The position numbers and the translations under genes were made by a program. From NCBI GenBank assembly GCA_028279445.1, contig JANQNT010000024.1:1-64000 (forward strand): a DNA stretch of 64,000 nucleotides, read 5' to 3'. Under the pieces are notes generated by a model. It saw only the letters and a list, made by a program, of their open reading frames with translations. It was not told the DNA's origin and made no database searches. The stretch's first letter is position 1. Each line of letters opens with the position of its first letter. Of this stretch, positions 44,341 to 53,546 are shown piece after piece. Source of the stretch: Tepidamorphaceae bacterium (GTDB lineage: Bacteria; Pseudomonadota; Alphaproteobacteria; Rhizobiales; Tepidamorphaceae).

Positions 44341-45384
44341 ATGAAGAAATTTGCTGCAACGACGGCGTTGTCGCTGTCGCTGGCCATGGGCGCTGCGGGC
44401 GGCGCCCAGGCGGTCGACGAACTCAACTGGGACATGCCCGCGACGTTTCCTTCGTCGCTGACCCAGCTTGGCACCATGGGCAAGGTCGTTTCGGACCGCC
44501 TTGCGGCCATGACCGATGGCAAGATCCAGCTTACCTATCAGGAGCCTGGCGCCATCGTTCCGGCGCTTGAGGTCTTCGATGCCGTCGCCTCGGGCGCCGT
44601 GCAGGCGGCCTGGTCGACGTCCGGCTACTGGACCGGCAAGGACACCTCGCTGGCGCTGTTCTCCGCGGTGCCCTTCGGCCCTGCGGCCAGCGAGTACTAT
44701 GCCTGGTACAAGTTCGGCGGCGGCAAGGCGCTGTTTGAGGAGATCTATCACCAGTACGGCATTCACTCGGTGATCTGTGGCGTCATCGCGCCGGAGGCAT
44801 CGGGCTGGTTCCGCGAAGAGATCAAGTCGATCGACGATCTCAAGGGCCTGAAGATGCGTTTCTTCGGTCTCGGCGCCAAGGTGATGCAGAAGCTCGACGT
44901 GTCGACCCAGTTGCTCGCCGGCGGTGACATCTTCCCGGCGCTGGAACTCGGCACCATCGATGCCACCGAGTTCTCCATGCCGGCCATCGACCTGAAGCTT
45001 GGCTTCTATCAGGTCGCCAAGCACTACTACTTCCCCGGCTGGCACCAGCAGTCGACCATGTTCGAGCTGATGATCAACCTCGACGAATGGGAAGCGCTGT
45101 CCGATACCACCAAGGTGATGATCGAGACCGCCTGCGAGGCGAACTTCGCCTACGGCCTGGCCGAGGGCGAGGCGATCCAGTTCGCCGCGCTGAAGGAGCT
45201 GCAGGAAAAGGGTGTCACCATCCACACCTGGCCCGACGAGGTGCTGGCGGTTCTCAAGGAGAAGTGGCTTGAGGTGGTCGAAGAGGAATCGGCCGCCAAC
45301 GAGAACTTCAAGAGGGCCTGGGCCTCGCTCAGCGAATTCCGCGAGAACTACGCCATCTGGAAGGACGTCGGCTACCTGAAGTAG
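44341..45384 (+). CDS. dctP: TRAP transporter substrate-binding protein DctP
   Basis: A 347-residue periplasmic binding protein. The signal peptide ends GAQA (about residue 24), then LNWDMPATFPSSLTQLGTMGK, DDLKGLKMRFFGLGAKVMQKL and ALELGTIDATEFSMPAIDL. The Arg in LKMRFFGLG is the carboxylate-binding Arg of TRAP receptors. The overall pattern, with the segment around residue 210, resembles TakP-like receptors for 2-oxo or hydroxy acids, so an organic acid such as lactate or pyruvate is plausible. GGAGG precedes the ATG. First of dctPQM. Confidence 0.9.
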   Translation: MKKFAATTALSLSLAMGAAGGAQAVDELNWDMPATFPSSLTQLGTMGKVVSDRLAAMTDGKIQLTYQEPGAIVPALEVFDAVASGAVQAAWSTSGYWTGKDTSLALFSAVPFGPAASEYYAWYKFGGGKALFEEIYHQYGIHSVICGVIAPEASGWFREEIKSIDDLKGLKMRFFGLGAKVMQKLDVSTQLLAGGDIFPALELGTIDATEFSMPAIDLKLGFYQVAKHYYFPGWHQQSTMFELMINLDEWEALSDTTKVMIETACEANFAYGLAEGEAIQFAALKELQEKGVTIHTWPDEVLAVLKEKWLEVVEEESAANENFKRAWASLSEFRENYAIWKDVGYLK

Positions 45385-45552
45385 GCGGCGCATCCACGGG
45401 GAATGGCCCGTATCCACCAATAACCGCGCTCCAGCGTCGCCGCCCTCGTGACGGCAGGCGATGGGGCGCGGGTCTGGCTGCAATCCAGGCAAAACAGGAC
45501 TTGTCCGTTGGTCCGGCATCGGCGCCGCGCGGGCAGTTGGAGGGGCGACAAG

Positions 45553-46518
45553 ATGGGAACCTGGTTGGCGATCGCCAGTCTGGTGCTGGCTGCGGCATCG
45601 CTTCTGGTGGCGCATCCGCTTGCCAACATCCTGCTGCTGGCGGGCTTCGTCGCGGTGCTGGCCGCTGGCTGGCTGCGCGGACGCGGTGTGCTGGTGCTGT
45701 TCGGCCTGATCGCCGTCGTCACCACCTTCATGGTGTCGTCCGACGGCGCGGGCCATTTCCTCGCCGAGGCCGGCATCAACAAGCGCCGCTTCTGGAAGAC
45801 CTATGCGGAAGGGGTGGCCTTCGCCTGCGGCATCGGCATTACCGCCCTTTACGTCGTCTTCGCACGGCGCACGCTGGAAGGCTGGCCGCGCTATGTGGTC
45901 GATACGACCAAGGACCTCGACGCCATCGTCACGAGGGTCGGGCGCACGGCGGCCTGGCTGTTCGTGCCGCTGATGATCATCATTTTCTACGACATCTCGC
46001 AGCGCAAGATCATCGACTGGAACAACGATTTCGTCGCCACGATCTTCTACCTGGATTCCACCAAGCTGCAGGAGTTGCAGTGGCATCTGCACGCCACGCT
46101 GTTCCTGCTCTGCCTGGGGTTTGCCTACGTCAAGGACGCGCATGTGCGCATCGAGCTGGTGCGTGACCGGATGGCCAATCGCACCCGCGTGTGGCTGGAA
46201 CTTCTGGGAATCTGCTGCTTCCTGCTGACCTACTGCTACCTGATCATCGAGTTCGGCTACACCTTCGCCGAGCGCTCCTGGAAGATCGGCGAGATTTCCG
46301 CCGCCCAGACCGGGCTCACCCACCGCTGGATCATCAAGGGCATGATGCCGCTGGGCTTCGCGTTCCTGTTCGCGGCCGGCCTGTCGGCGTCCTTCAAGTG
46401 CATGGTCTACCTGTTCGGGCCAAAGGACATGCAGCGCGAGGTCGACGAATACGCCCACACCCACCATGCAGACCTCGGCGACGTCGATCAGCCCGCCGAA
46501 AAGCCGGCCGGCCAGTAG
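45553..46518 (+). CDS. dctQ: TRAP transporter small permease DctQ with an N-terminal membrane extension
   Basis: A 321-residue membrane protein. The DctQ domain proper is about residues 115-295 (LDAIVTRVGRTAAWLFVPLMIIIF, ELQWHLHATLFLLCLGFAYVKDAHVRIEL, then two more helices). Before it lies an extra hydrophobic region of three or four segments (residues 3-105) not found in the usual 160-190-residue DctQ. The ATG at 45553 follows AGGGGCGACAAG. The gap to DctP is 168 bp and dctM begins 15 bp downstream. Confidence 0.85.
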   Translation: MGTWLAIASLVLAAASLLVAHPLANILLLAGFVAVLAAGWLRGRGVLVLFGLIAVVTTFMVSSDGAGHFLAEAGINKRRFWKTYAEGVAFACGIGITALYVVFARRTLEGWPRYVVDTTKDLDAIVTRVGRTAAWLFVPLMIIIFYDISQRKIIDWNNDFVATIFYLDSTKLQELQWHLHATLFLLCLGFAYVKDAHVRIELVRDRMANRTRVWLELLGICCFLLTYCYLIIEFGYTFAERSWKIGEISAAQTGLTHRWIIKGMMPLGFAFLFAAGLSASFKCMVYLFGPKDMQREVDEYAHTHHADLGDVDQPAEKPAGQ

Positions 46519-46533
46519 CGGGATTGCATCATC

Positions 46534-47913
46534 ATGACCTTCGTCGAAGCACTCCCGCTGTTCATGTTCGTCGCGCTGGGCGCGCTGTTGTTCACCGGCT
46601 TTCCGGTCGCCTTCATCCTCGGTGGCATCGGGCTTGGCTTTGCGTTCCTGGCCCAGGAACTCGGTGCCTTCAACATCGCCCGCCTGGCGATCCTGCCGAA
46701 CCGCATTTTCGGCGGCACCATGGAAAATCCCGTCCTCGTGGCGATCCCGATGTTCATCTACATGGGCACGATGCTGGAGAAGTCCGGCGTCGCCAAGGAC
46801 CTGCTGCACTGCCTGCAGGTGCTGACCCGGCGGGTGCCCGGCGGGCTGGCCCTGTCGGTGACGCTGATGGGCACCATCATGGCCGCCACCACGGGCATCA
46901 TCGGTGCCTCGGTGGTGATGATGACGCTGCTGGCGCTGCCGGTGATGCTGAACCGCAACTACTCGATCCCGCTGGCCACCGGCACCATCGCGTCCTCCGG
47001 CACGCTGGGCATCCTGATCCCGCCCTCGATCATGCTGGTGATCATGTCGGACCTGATGTCGATCCCCGTCGGCACGGTGTTCCTGGCCGCCATCCTGCCG
47101 GGCCTGCTGCTGTCCTCGCTCTACTGCCTGTACATCCTGGTGACCTGCGCCCGCAATCCGGAGCTGGCGCCGCCTCTGCCCGATGACATCGGGCCGCAGT
47201 CGCGCGGCGAATTCTGGATCATGATCTTCCGCAGCTTCGTGCCGCCGGTGTTCCTCATCGTCACCGTGCTCGGCTCGATCTTCGGCGGCATTGCGACGCC
47301 GACCGAGGCGGCCGGCGTGGGAGCGGTCGGCGCCACCTTGCTTGCTGCGCTCAACCGCAAGCTGACCCTGCCCGTGCTCACCGAGGTCTGCGAGCGCTCC
47401 GCCCTGACCACGGCGATGCTGTTCGGCATCTTCGTCGGCGCCACCTGCTTTTCCCTGGTGTTCCGCTTCCTCGGCGGCGAGGCGCTGATCGACGAGTTCA
47501 TCCTGTGGGCCGGCGTCGGTCCCTGGGGCATCCTGCTGGTGCTGATGGGGATGATCTTCCTGCTCGGTTTCTTCTTCGACTGGATCGAGATCACCCTGAT
47601 CGTGCTGCCCGTTTTCGGCCCGATCGTCGCCAGGCTCGATTTCGGCATGCACCTGGCCGGTTTCGAGGGCGTCGGCGAGGTGGCGCTGATCTGGTTCACC
47701 ATCCTCGTCTCGGTGAACCTGCAGACGAGCTTCCTGACGCCACCCTTCGGCTTTGCGCTGTTCTACATGAAGGGCGTCGCGCCGCCCGGCGTCACCATCC
47801 AGCACATCTATCGCGGCATCATCCCATTCGTGCTGCTGCAGCTCTTCGGTCTCGCGCTGTGCCTGACCTTCCCGGGCATCGTGCTGTGGCTGCCCAATGC
47901 GCTGTTGAACTGA
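46534..47913 (+). CDS. dctM: TRAP transporter large permease DctM
   Basis: A 459-residue permease with about 12 transmembrane segments. MENPVLVAIPMFIYMGTMLEKSG, MAATTGIIGASVVMMTLLALP, GTLGILIPPSIMLVIMSDLM and LQTSFLTPPFGFALFYMKG are standard DctM motifs. It couples Na+ or H+ flow to uptake of the acid bound by DctP. Last gene of the dctPQM operon. A long antisense open frame across this operon is a shadow. Confidence 0.94.
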   Translation: MTFVEALPLFMFVALGALLFTGFPVAFILGGIGLGFAFLAQELGAFNIARLAILPNRIFGGTMENPVLVAIPMFIYMGTMLEKSGVAKDLLHCLQVLTRRVPGGLALSVTLMGTIMAATTGIIGASVVMMTLLALPVMLNRNYSIPLATGTIASSGTLGILIPPSIMLVIMSDLMSIPVGTVFLAAILPGLLLSSLYCLYILVTCARNPELAPPLPDDIGPQSRGEFWIMIFRSFVPPVFLIVTVLGSIFGGIATPTEAAGVGAVGATLLAALNRKLTLPVLTEVCERSALTTAMLFGIFVGATCFSLVFRFLGGEALIDEFILWAGVGPWGILLVLMGMIFLLGFFFDWIEITLIVLPVFGPIVARLDFGMHLAGFEGVGEVALIWFTILVSVNLQTSFLTPPFGFALFYMKGVAPPGVTIQHIYRGIIPFVLLQLFGLALCLTFPGIVLWLPNALLN

Positions 47914-48001
47914 CCGCGCCCGGTCTCGCGCCGGTGCCCTTGCATCGGCGAACGCTTTGCCCGCATGTTGCACCGCAACGCAAAGCGAATCGGAGTGCCA
48001 A

Positions 48002-49327
48002 GTGGACAAGCCCACGCAACGGGCGCGATCAAACGGCGACAGCTTCGTCGTCGAGCAGGTGTTCACGCCGCATCCACGCCGCGCCAAGGTCCTGGCGGAG
48101 TTGCATGCCCGGCCGTTTCAACCGGTGCCGACACCCTGTCAGGTGTTTCACTTCGCGCTGATGAGCGATGCGGCGGCGGCCGATGCGCACACGCAGCGCA
48201 TCGTCGATCTGCTGGCCATGCGCGGCCTGCAACCGATGATGGAGGGCGCTCGCCATCACAGTTTCACGCTGGCCGGTGTCGACGTGCGCTGGGAGTGCCA
48301 CACCGAGTTCACCACCTACTCGTTCACCGTCAAGGACGGCGGGCGCGACCCGTTCGAGCTGGTGCCGCCGCCGGCCATCCGCGAGATACTTGGCGACTTG
48401 CCCGGCGAGGTCATCGTCGCCACGCGCATCACCTTGCGCAAACCTGCCAAGGGACGCGCCCCGGCGCGCTTGTTCGATGAAGCCAGCCTGTGTGTTGCGT
48501 CCGTGGGTGACGGCAGCGCGATCGTGCGCACCGACTTAAAGCCCGATGCCGCCGGCTTCACCCGCATGCTGATCGAGGACAAGGGACTGGAGCCGCTGGC
48601 GGCCGGCGCATTGGTGCTGCGGCTGCTGGAGGTGGAAACCTACCGCTGTCTGGCGCTGCTCGGCCTGCCCCTGGCTCAGCAGATCGGCCCACGGGTGCGC
48701 GATATCGAGGAGGCTCTGGCCGGGGTCACCGCCGAGATGCAGCAGGTCAGCGGCCTGGAGGCCAATCGCGTCCTGCTCGACCGCCTGGCCGGCCTTGCCA
48801 CCGAGACCGAGGCGATCGCGGCGGAAACCTCCTACCGGTTCAGCGCCGTTGCCGCCTACGAGCACATCGTCCAGAGCCGTCTCAAGGCGATCGGCGAGCA
48901 GCCGGTCGGCCAGACCCCGACGCTGGGAGCGTTTCTTGCCAGGCGGCTGGCGCCGGCCATGCGCACCTGCACCTCGATGTCGGCGCGCATCGACGATCTG
49001 TCGGAGAAGCTGCGCCGCGCCGCCAGCCTGCTGCGCGCCCGTGTCGACGTCGAACTGGAAAGCCAGAATCGCGATCTTCTGAAAGCGATGAACCGCCGCG
49101 CCCGCCAACAACTGCGCCTGCAGCAGACCGTCGAGGGCCTGTCGGTCGCCGCGGTCAGCTACTATGTCGTCGGGCTTGTCGGCTATCTGGCCAAGGGCGC
49201 CGCGGAGGCCGGCGCGCCGCTACAGCCGACACTGGTGACGGCCATATCGGTACCGCTCGTGGTGGCTTTCGTCTGGTCGCTGGTGCGTCGTCTGCGCCGC
49301 AGCCATGCCGGAGACGACCCGCGATAG
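48002..49327 (+). CDS. DUF3422 membrane-anchored protein
   Basis: A 441-residue protein of the DUF3422 family. The N-terminal half (HPRRAKVLAELHARPFQPV, WECHTEFTTYSFTV) is soluble. The middle (about 230-370) is helical and coiled-coil rich (MQQVSGLEANRVLLDRL, SARIDDLSEKLRRAASLLRARVDVELESQN). The C-terminus has two hydrophobic segments (about 385-425) that anchor it, ending in a basic tail. The start is GTG at 48002 with GGAG seven bases upstream, and a TTG 15 codons earlier is open. Function unknown. The shape resembles a helical membrane-tethered adaptor. Confidence 0.82.
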   Translation: MDKPTQRARSNGDSFVVEQVFTPHPRRAKVLAELHARPFQPVPTPCQVFHFALMSDAAAADAHTQRIVDLLAMRGLQPMMEGARHHSFTLAGVDVRWECHTEFTTYSFTVKDGGRDPFELVPPPAIREILGDLPGEVIVATRITLRKPAKGRAPARLFDEASLCVASVGDGSAIVRTDLKPDAAGFTRMLIEDKGLEPLAAGALVLRLLEVETYRCLALLGLPLAQQIGPRVRDIEEALAGVTAEMQQVSGLEANRVLLDRLAGLATETEAIAAETSYRFSAVAAYEHIVQSRLKAIGEQPVGQTPTLGAFLARRLAPAMRTCTSMSARIDDLSEKLRRAASLLRARVDVELESQNRDLLKAMNRRARQQLRLQQTVEGLSVAAVSYYVVGLVGYLAKGAAEAGAPLQPTLVTAISVPLVVAFVWSLVRRLRRSHAGDDPR

Positions 49328-49343
49328 GTGACTGCAGCTTGCG

Positions 49344-49355
49344 TCGATACAGCCT
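49344..49355 (+). repeat. TCGATACAGCCT motif, copy 4
   Basis: In the 46-bp gap between the convergent DUF3422 and LysR genes. Exact 12-mer. Confidence 0.6.
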
Positions 49356-49373
49356 GGGCCGACCGCGATCGGA

Positions 49374-50318
49374 TCAGCCGTCAGTACCGGTTCTGGGGCT
49401 TGCGAGTTCGCTCAGGTCCAGGCCGCGATCCCAATACGGGTTGGGGCCGTAGAGGTCGGCCAGATAGTCGATGAAGACCCTGACCTTGACCGGCAGGAAG
49501 CGGCGGCTGGGATAAACCGCGTAGATGCCGACCCGCCGCGAGGCGCGGAACTGCGGCAGCACGACGCGCAATTCGCCGTTCTTCAATTGCGGGCCAATGT
49601 CCCATGTCGAGCGCAGGGCGATGCCAAGACCCGCCAGCAGCGCCTCGCGTACCACCTCGCTGGAGTTGGTGTGCAGGTTGCCGTTCACCCTCTGCACCAC
49701 ATGGCCTTCGTCGCTCTCCAGCCGCCAGTGCTCCTGATGCACCGTGTAGAGACAGTTGTGACGGGTCAGGTCGTCGATGTCGCGCGGCACGCCGTTCTGC
49801 CGCAGATACTCCGGCGCCGCGCAGATCACCCGCGTGTTGTCGGCAAGCCGGCGGGCGATCAGGCTGGAATTCTCCAGTTCGGCGATGCGCACCGCCAGAT
49901 CGTAGCCGTCGCCGACGATGTCGACGAAGTCGTCGGACAGCATGAGGCTGAGATTGAGGTCGGGATTGGCGGCCAGGAACGCGCCCATATGCGGAGCGAT
50001 GTGCATGCGGCCGAACGCCGTCGGCGCGGAGATGCGCAGCGTGCCGCGCGGCTTGGCATTGCGCCGCGAGACGAACGACTCCGCCTCCTCGATGGAGGCG
50101 AGGATCGCCACAACGCGTTCGTAGAAGCCCTGGCCTTCCTCGGTGAGCGCGATCTGCCGGGTGGTCCTCTGCAGCAGGCGCGCGCCAAGCCGCTCCTCGA
50201 GCCGGCGAATGCGTTTCGAAACCACCGCCGGCGACAGCCCCATCTCGCGGCCGGCCGCCGACATCGAGCCCGCCGTGACGACACGGGAGAAAATCTCCAT
50301 GTCCGTCAGGCTGCCCAT
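49374..50318 (-). CDS. LysR-family regulator of the lactate genes
   Basis: A 314-residue LTTR. The HTH (SLTDMEIFSRVVTAGSMSAAGREMGLSPAVVSKRIRRLEERLG) is at residues 3-45, followed by the effector domain from about 90 (GTLRISAPTAFGRMHIAPHM). It lies divergent to the lactate dehydrogenase genes with a 274-bp shared region containing two TTGGAACAA repeats, so control of lactate oxidation is the simplest reading (inference). The start at ATG 50318 is preferred over a TTG seven codons upstream. Confidence 0.88.
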   Translation of the reverse strand: MGSLTDMEIFSRVVTAGSMSAAGREMGLSPAVVSKRIRRLEERLGARLLQRTTRQIALTEEGQGFYERVVAILASIEEAESFVSRRNAKPRGTLRISAPTAFGRMHIAPHMGAFLAANPDLNLSLMLSDDFVDIVGDGYDLAVRIAELENSSLIARRLADNTRVICAAPEYLRQNGVPRDIDDLTRHNCLYTVHQEHWRLESDEGHVVQRVNGNLHTNSSEVVREALLAGLGIALRSTWDIGPQLKNGELRVVLPQFRASRRVGIYAVYPSRRFLPVKVRVFIDYLADLYGPNPYWDRGLDLSELASPRTGTDG

Positions 50319-50400
50319 CCTGTGCCCATCGTCGCGCAACTTCGTCCCCTCCCTACAATTTCAACACGCGGCCTGTTTGACCGTCTGGATTTATTCTCCG

Positions 50401-50449
50401 TTGGAACAAATCCGGTCGAATTCTCCCAATGCTGCCTAACTTGGAACAA
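50401..50449 (+). promoter_or_regulatory. TTGGAACAA direct repeats in the lysR-lldD intergenic region
   Basis: TTGGAACAA at 50401-50409 and again at 50441-50449, exactly 40 bp apart (about four helical turns). They lie between the divergent LysR gene and the lldD-like gene, about 145-190 bp from the latter. Candidate binding sites for the regulator. Confidence 0.45.
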
Positions 50450-50592
50450 TTTCGCCGCGAGGCAAGCCTCCTGATCCAAGCGCCCGGACCCCAGTGCGCG
50501 GAAGTTGAAAGTGATTGCCGCTAAAGGATAGTGCCGAACGCCGCCTCTTGGTGTTACAGCAAGAAGAAAAGAACGATGGACCGGGGCAGGAA

Positions 50593-51750
50593 ATGGCACT
50601 GAGTAGCTGCAACAATTTTCAGGATTTCAGGCGATTGGCGAAACGCCGGCTGCCGGGACCTATCTTTCACTACATCGATGGTGCCGCCGACGACGAACAG
50701 ACCTATCGGCGCAATACGCAAGCTTATGGCGACTGCGATCTGGTGCCCAATGTGCTGGTCGATGTCGCCGAGATCGACATGAGCGTCGAGGTCATGGGCC
50801 AGAAGCTGGCCATGCCGGTCTACTGCGCGCCGACCGCCTTGCAGCGGCTGTTTCACCACGAGGGCGAGCGGGCGGTGGCCCGCGCCGCGTCGAAGTACGG
50901 CACCATGTTCGGGGTCTCGTCGCTGGCCACGGTTTCGGTCGAGGAAATCGCGGCCATCGCCGACACGCCGAAGATGTTCCAGTTCTACTTCCACAAGGAT
51001 CGCGGGCTGAACGACGCCCTATTGGAGCGGGCGCGCGCGGCGAGCTTCGATGTCATGGCACTGACCGTCGACACCATCACGGGGGGCAATCGCGAGCGCG
51101 ACCTGCACACCGGCTTCACATCGCCGCCGAAGCTCACGCTGAACTCGCTGATGAGCTTTGCGACGCATCCGATGTGGGCGTGGAACTTCCTGACCAGGGA
51201 GAAGTTCGACATGCCGCATCTGTCGGGCCATGTCAGCGAAGGCACCAATCTGGCGGTCTCCGTGGGCAATTACTTCTCCTCGATGCTCGACCAGTCGATG
51301 AATTGGAAGGATGCCGAGGAACTGTGCGCCAAGTGGAACGGCCAGTTCGCATTGAAGGGGATCATGAGCGTCGCCGACGCCAAGCGGGCCGTCGACATCG
51401 GTTGCACCGGGATCATGGTGTCCAATCACGGTGGCCGCCAGCTCGACGGATCGCGCAGCCCGTTCGACCAGCTCGCCGAAATCTGCGATGCGGTGGGCGA
51501 CAAGATCGACGTTGTCTGTGAAGGCGGCATCCAGCGCGGCACGCATATCCTCAAGGCCCTGTCAGTGGGGGCGAAGGCATGTTCCGGTGGCCGTCTCTAT
51601 CTGTATGCTCTGGCGGCGGCAGGTCAGGCAGGCGTCGAGAAAGCTCTCGGCAACCTGCGCACCGAGATCGAGCGGGATATGAAGCTGATGGGGGTGACCA
51701 GGATCGATCAGCTCAGCCGCGATAACCTGCGCTTTCGCAACGCGGCGTGA
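50593..51750 (+). CDS. lldD: FMN-dependent alpha-hydroxy-acid (L-lactate) dehydrogenase
   Basis: A 385-residue flavoenzyme. LPGPIFHYIDGAADDEQTYRRN, APTALQRLFHHEGERAVARAA and the active-site block IMVSNHGGRQLDGSRSPFD (around residues 275-295, with catalytic His and Arg) are typical of LldD, which oxidises L-lactate to pyruvate and passes electrons to quinone. A longer open frame upstream is less likely: ATG 50593 follows GGGGCAGGAA. The next gene, D-lactate dehydrogenase, starts 51 bp downstream, so both stereoisomers are handled. S-mandelate or glycolate remain possible. Confidence 0.88.
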   Translation: MALSSCNNFQDFRRLAKRRLPGPIFHYIDGAADDEQTYRRNTQAYGDCDLVPNVLVDVAEIDMSVEVMGQKLAMPVYCAPTALQRLFHHEGERAVARAASKYGTMFGVSSLATVSVEEIAAIADTPKMFQFYFHKDRGLNDALLERARAASFDVMALTVDTITGGNRERDLHTGFTSPPKLTLNSLMSFATHPMWAWNFLTREKFDMPHLSGHVSEGTNLAVSVGNYFSSMLDQSMNWKDAEELCAKWNGQFALKGIMSVADAKRAVDIGCTGIMVSNHGGRQLDGSRSPFDQLAEICDAVGDKIDVVCEGGIQRGTHILKALSVGAKACSGGRLYLYALAAAGQAGVEKALGNLRTEIERDMKLMGVTRIDQLSRDNLRFRNAA

Positions 51751-51801
51751 TCCGTCCGGCATATTGATCTTACAGTTGGAGCGGCAGATGTGGAGACAGA
51801 C

Positions 51802-53508
51802 ATGAACCGCCCCGAGCCGACACTTTCCAACGCCGGTCTCATCGACGCCTGTCGGGAGATCGTCGGCAAATCCCATGTGATCACCAATCCGAAGTCCATG
51901 GAGCGGTTCTGCAAGGGCTTCCGGTCCGGCGGGGGCAGCGCGCTCGCGGTCGTGCGTCCGGGCACGCTGCTGGAGCAATGGCGTGTGCTCGAAGCCTGTG
52001 TCGCGGTCGACAAGATCGTCATCATGCAGGCCGCCAACACCGGCCTGACGGAAGGCTCCACGCCGCACGGGACCTATGATCGCGATGCGGTGATCGTCAG
52101 CACCACCCGCATGGACGACATCCACCTGCTGCAGGATGGCAGGCAGATCGTCAGCCTGCCCGGCGCCACCCTGTTCAAGCTGGAAAAGCTGCTCGCGCCC
52201 CTTGGCCGCCAGCCCCATTCGGTGATCGGTTCCTCGTGCATTGGCGCCTCCATCGTCGGCGGCGTATGCAACAACTCCGGCGGCTCGCTGGTGGAGCGCG
52301 GCCCCTCCTACACCGAGCTGTCGCTCTTTGCGCAGGTCACGCCGGAGGGAAAGCTGCAACTGGTCAACAATCTCGGCATCGAGCTTGGCGACGATCCTGC
52401 GACGATCCTGGGGCGGCTGCAGGCGCGCGACTACACCGCCGCCGACGTCGAGGACACCAACCGCAAGGCCTCCGACACCGAATATGCCCAACAGGTGCGC
52501 GATGTGGACGCGGCCACGCCGGCGCGCTTCAACGCCGACAAGCGTCGCCTGCACGAAGCCTCAGGCTGCGCCGGCAAGCTGGCCGTCTTCGCCGTTCGGC
52601 TGGACACCTATCCCAACGCCGAGAGCGAAGCGGTGTTCTACATCGGCACCAACGACACCGCGGTGCTGACCGATCTTCGCCGCGACATTCTCTCCGACTT
52701 CGAGCACCTGCCGGTGTCGGGCGAGTACATGCACGCGGAAATCTACGATATCGCCAAGGACTACGGCAAAGACACGCTGGTGCTGATCGACAAGCTCGGC
52801 ACCGACCGGCTGCCGACCATCTTCGCGATCAAGGGCTGGATGGACGCGCGCCTCAACAAGCTGTCATTCCTGCCGAAGAACCTGCTCGATCGCCTCATGC
52901 AGGTCGTCAGCCGGCTATGGCCGGCCGTTTTGCCCGAACGCATGGAGGCGTTCCGCGATCGCTTCGAGCACCATCTGATCCTGAAGATGCGCGATGGCGG
53001 CATCGCCGAGGCCGAGGCGTATCTCGGCGCCCATCTGAACGCTGACAACGGCGACTGGTTCGCCTGCACCGCGCGTGAAGGCAAGATCGCCGGCCTGCAC
53101 CGTTTCGCGGCGGCGGGTGCGGCGGTTCGCTATCACGCGGTGCATGGGGACGAGGCCGAAGACATCCTCGCCCTCGACATCGCGCTAAGGCGCGACGACC
53201 GGGACTGGTTCGAGGTGCTTCCCGCCAAGCTGGAGGAAGGCATCAGCCACAAGCTCTATTACGGGCACTTCTTCTGCCACGTGCTGCACCAGGACTACAT
53301 CGTGAAGAAGGGGTACGACCCGGCGGTGATCAAGGCGCAGATGCTTGAGATTCTCGACCGGCGCGGTGCCGAATATCCCGCCGAGCACAATGTCGGCCAT
53401 CTCTATGCGGCCAAGCCGGACCTTGCCGCCTTCTACAAGTCCTGCGACCCCACCAACAGCCTCAATCCGGGGCTCGGCAAGATGTCGAAACGCAAGAACT
53501 ATTCGTAG
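51802..53508 (+). CDS. dld: Quinone-dependent D-lactate dehydrogenase Dld
   Basis: A 568-residue FAD enzyme, close in length to E. coli Dld (571). The FAD-binding block is VIMQAANTGLTEGSTPHG plus GSSCIGASIVGGVCNNSGGSLVERGPSYTEL. The membrane-associated cap (about 330-430, HLPVSGEYMHAEIYDIAKDYGKDT) and the C-terminal NVGHLYAAKPDLAAFYKSCDPTNSLNPG follow. It oxidises D-lactate at the inner membrane. GGAG lies six bases before ATG 51802. Confidence 0.94.
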   Translation: MNRPEPTLSNAGLIDACREIVGKSHVITNPKSMERFCKGFRSGGGSALAVVRPGTLLEQWRVLEACVAVDKIVIMQAANTGLTEGSTPHGTYDRDAVIVSTTRMDDIHLLQDGRQIVSLPGATLFKLEKLLAPLGRQPHSVIGSSCIGASIVGGVCNNSGGSLVERGPSYTELSLFAQVTPEGKLQLVNNLGIELGDDPATILGRLQARDYTAADVEDTNRKASDTEYAQQVRDVDAATPARFNADKRRLHEASGCAGKLAVFAVRLDTYPNAESEAVFYIGTNDTAVLTDLRRDILSDFEHLPVSGEYMHAEIYDIAKDYGKDTLVLIDKLGTDRLPTIFAIKGWMDARLNKLSFLPKNLLDRLMQVVSRLWPAVLPERMEAFRDRFEHHLILKMRDGGIAEAEAYLGAHLNADNGDWFACTAREGKIAGLHRFAAAGAAVRYHAVHGDEAEDILALDIALRRDDRDWFEVLPAKLEEGISHKLYYGHFFCHVLHQDYIVKKGYDPAVIKAQMLEILDRRGAEYPAEHNVGHLYAAKPDLAAFYKSCDPTNSLNPGLGKMSKRKNYS

Positions 53509-53546
53509 CGTTGTGACCGTGCATTGCGGTCCACCGCAAGGACGCC

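Noticed and set aside
44014..48087. A 1357-codon minus-strand open frame antisense to the TRAP operon
   Set aside because: The real genes on plus show family motifs, ribosome-binding sites and operon spacing. The antisense frame is a low-complexity Arg/Gln/His/Gly product typical of third-position GC shadows.
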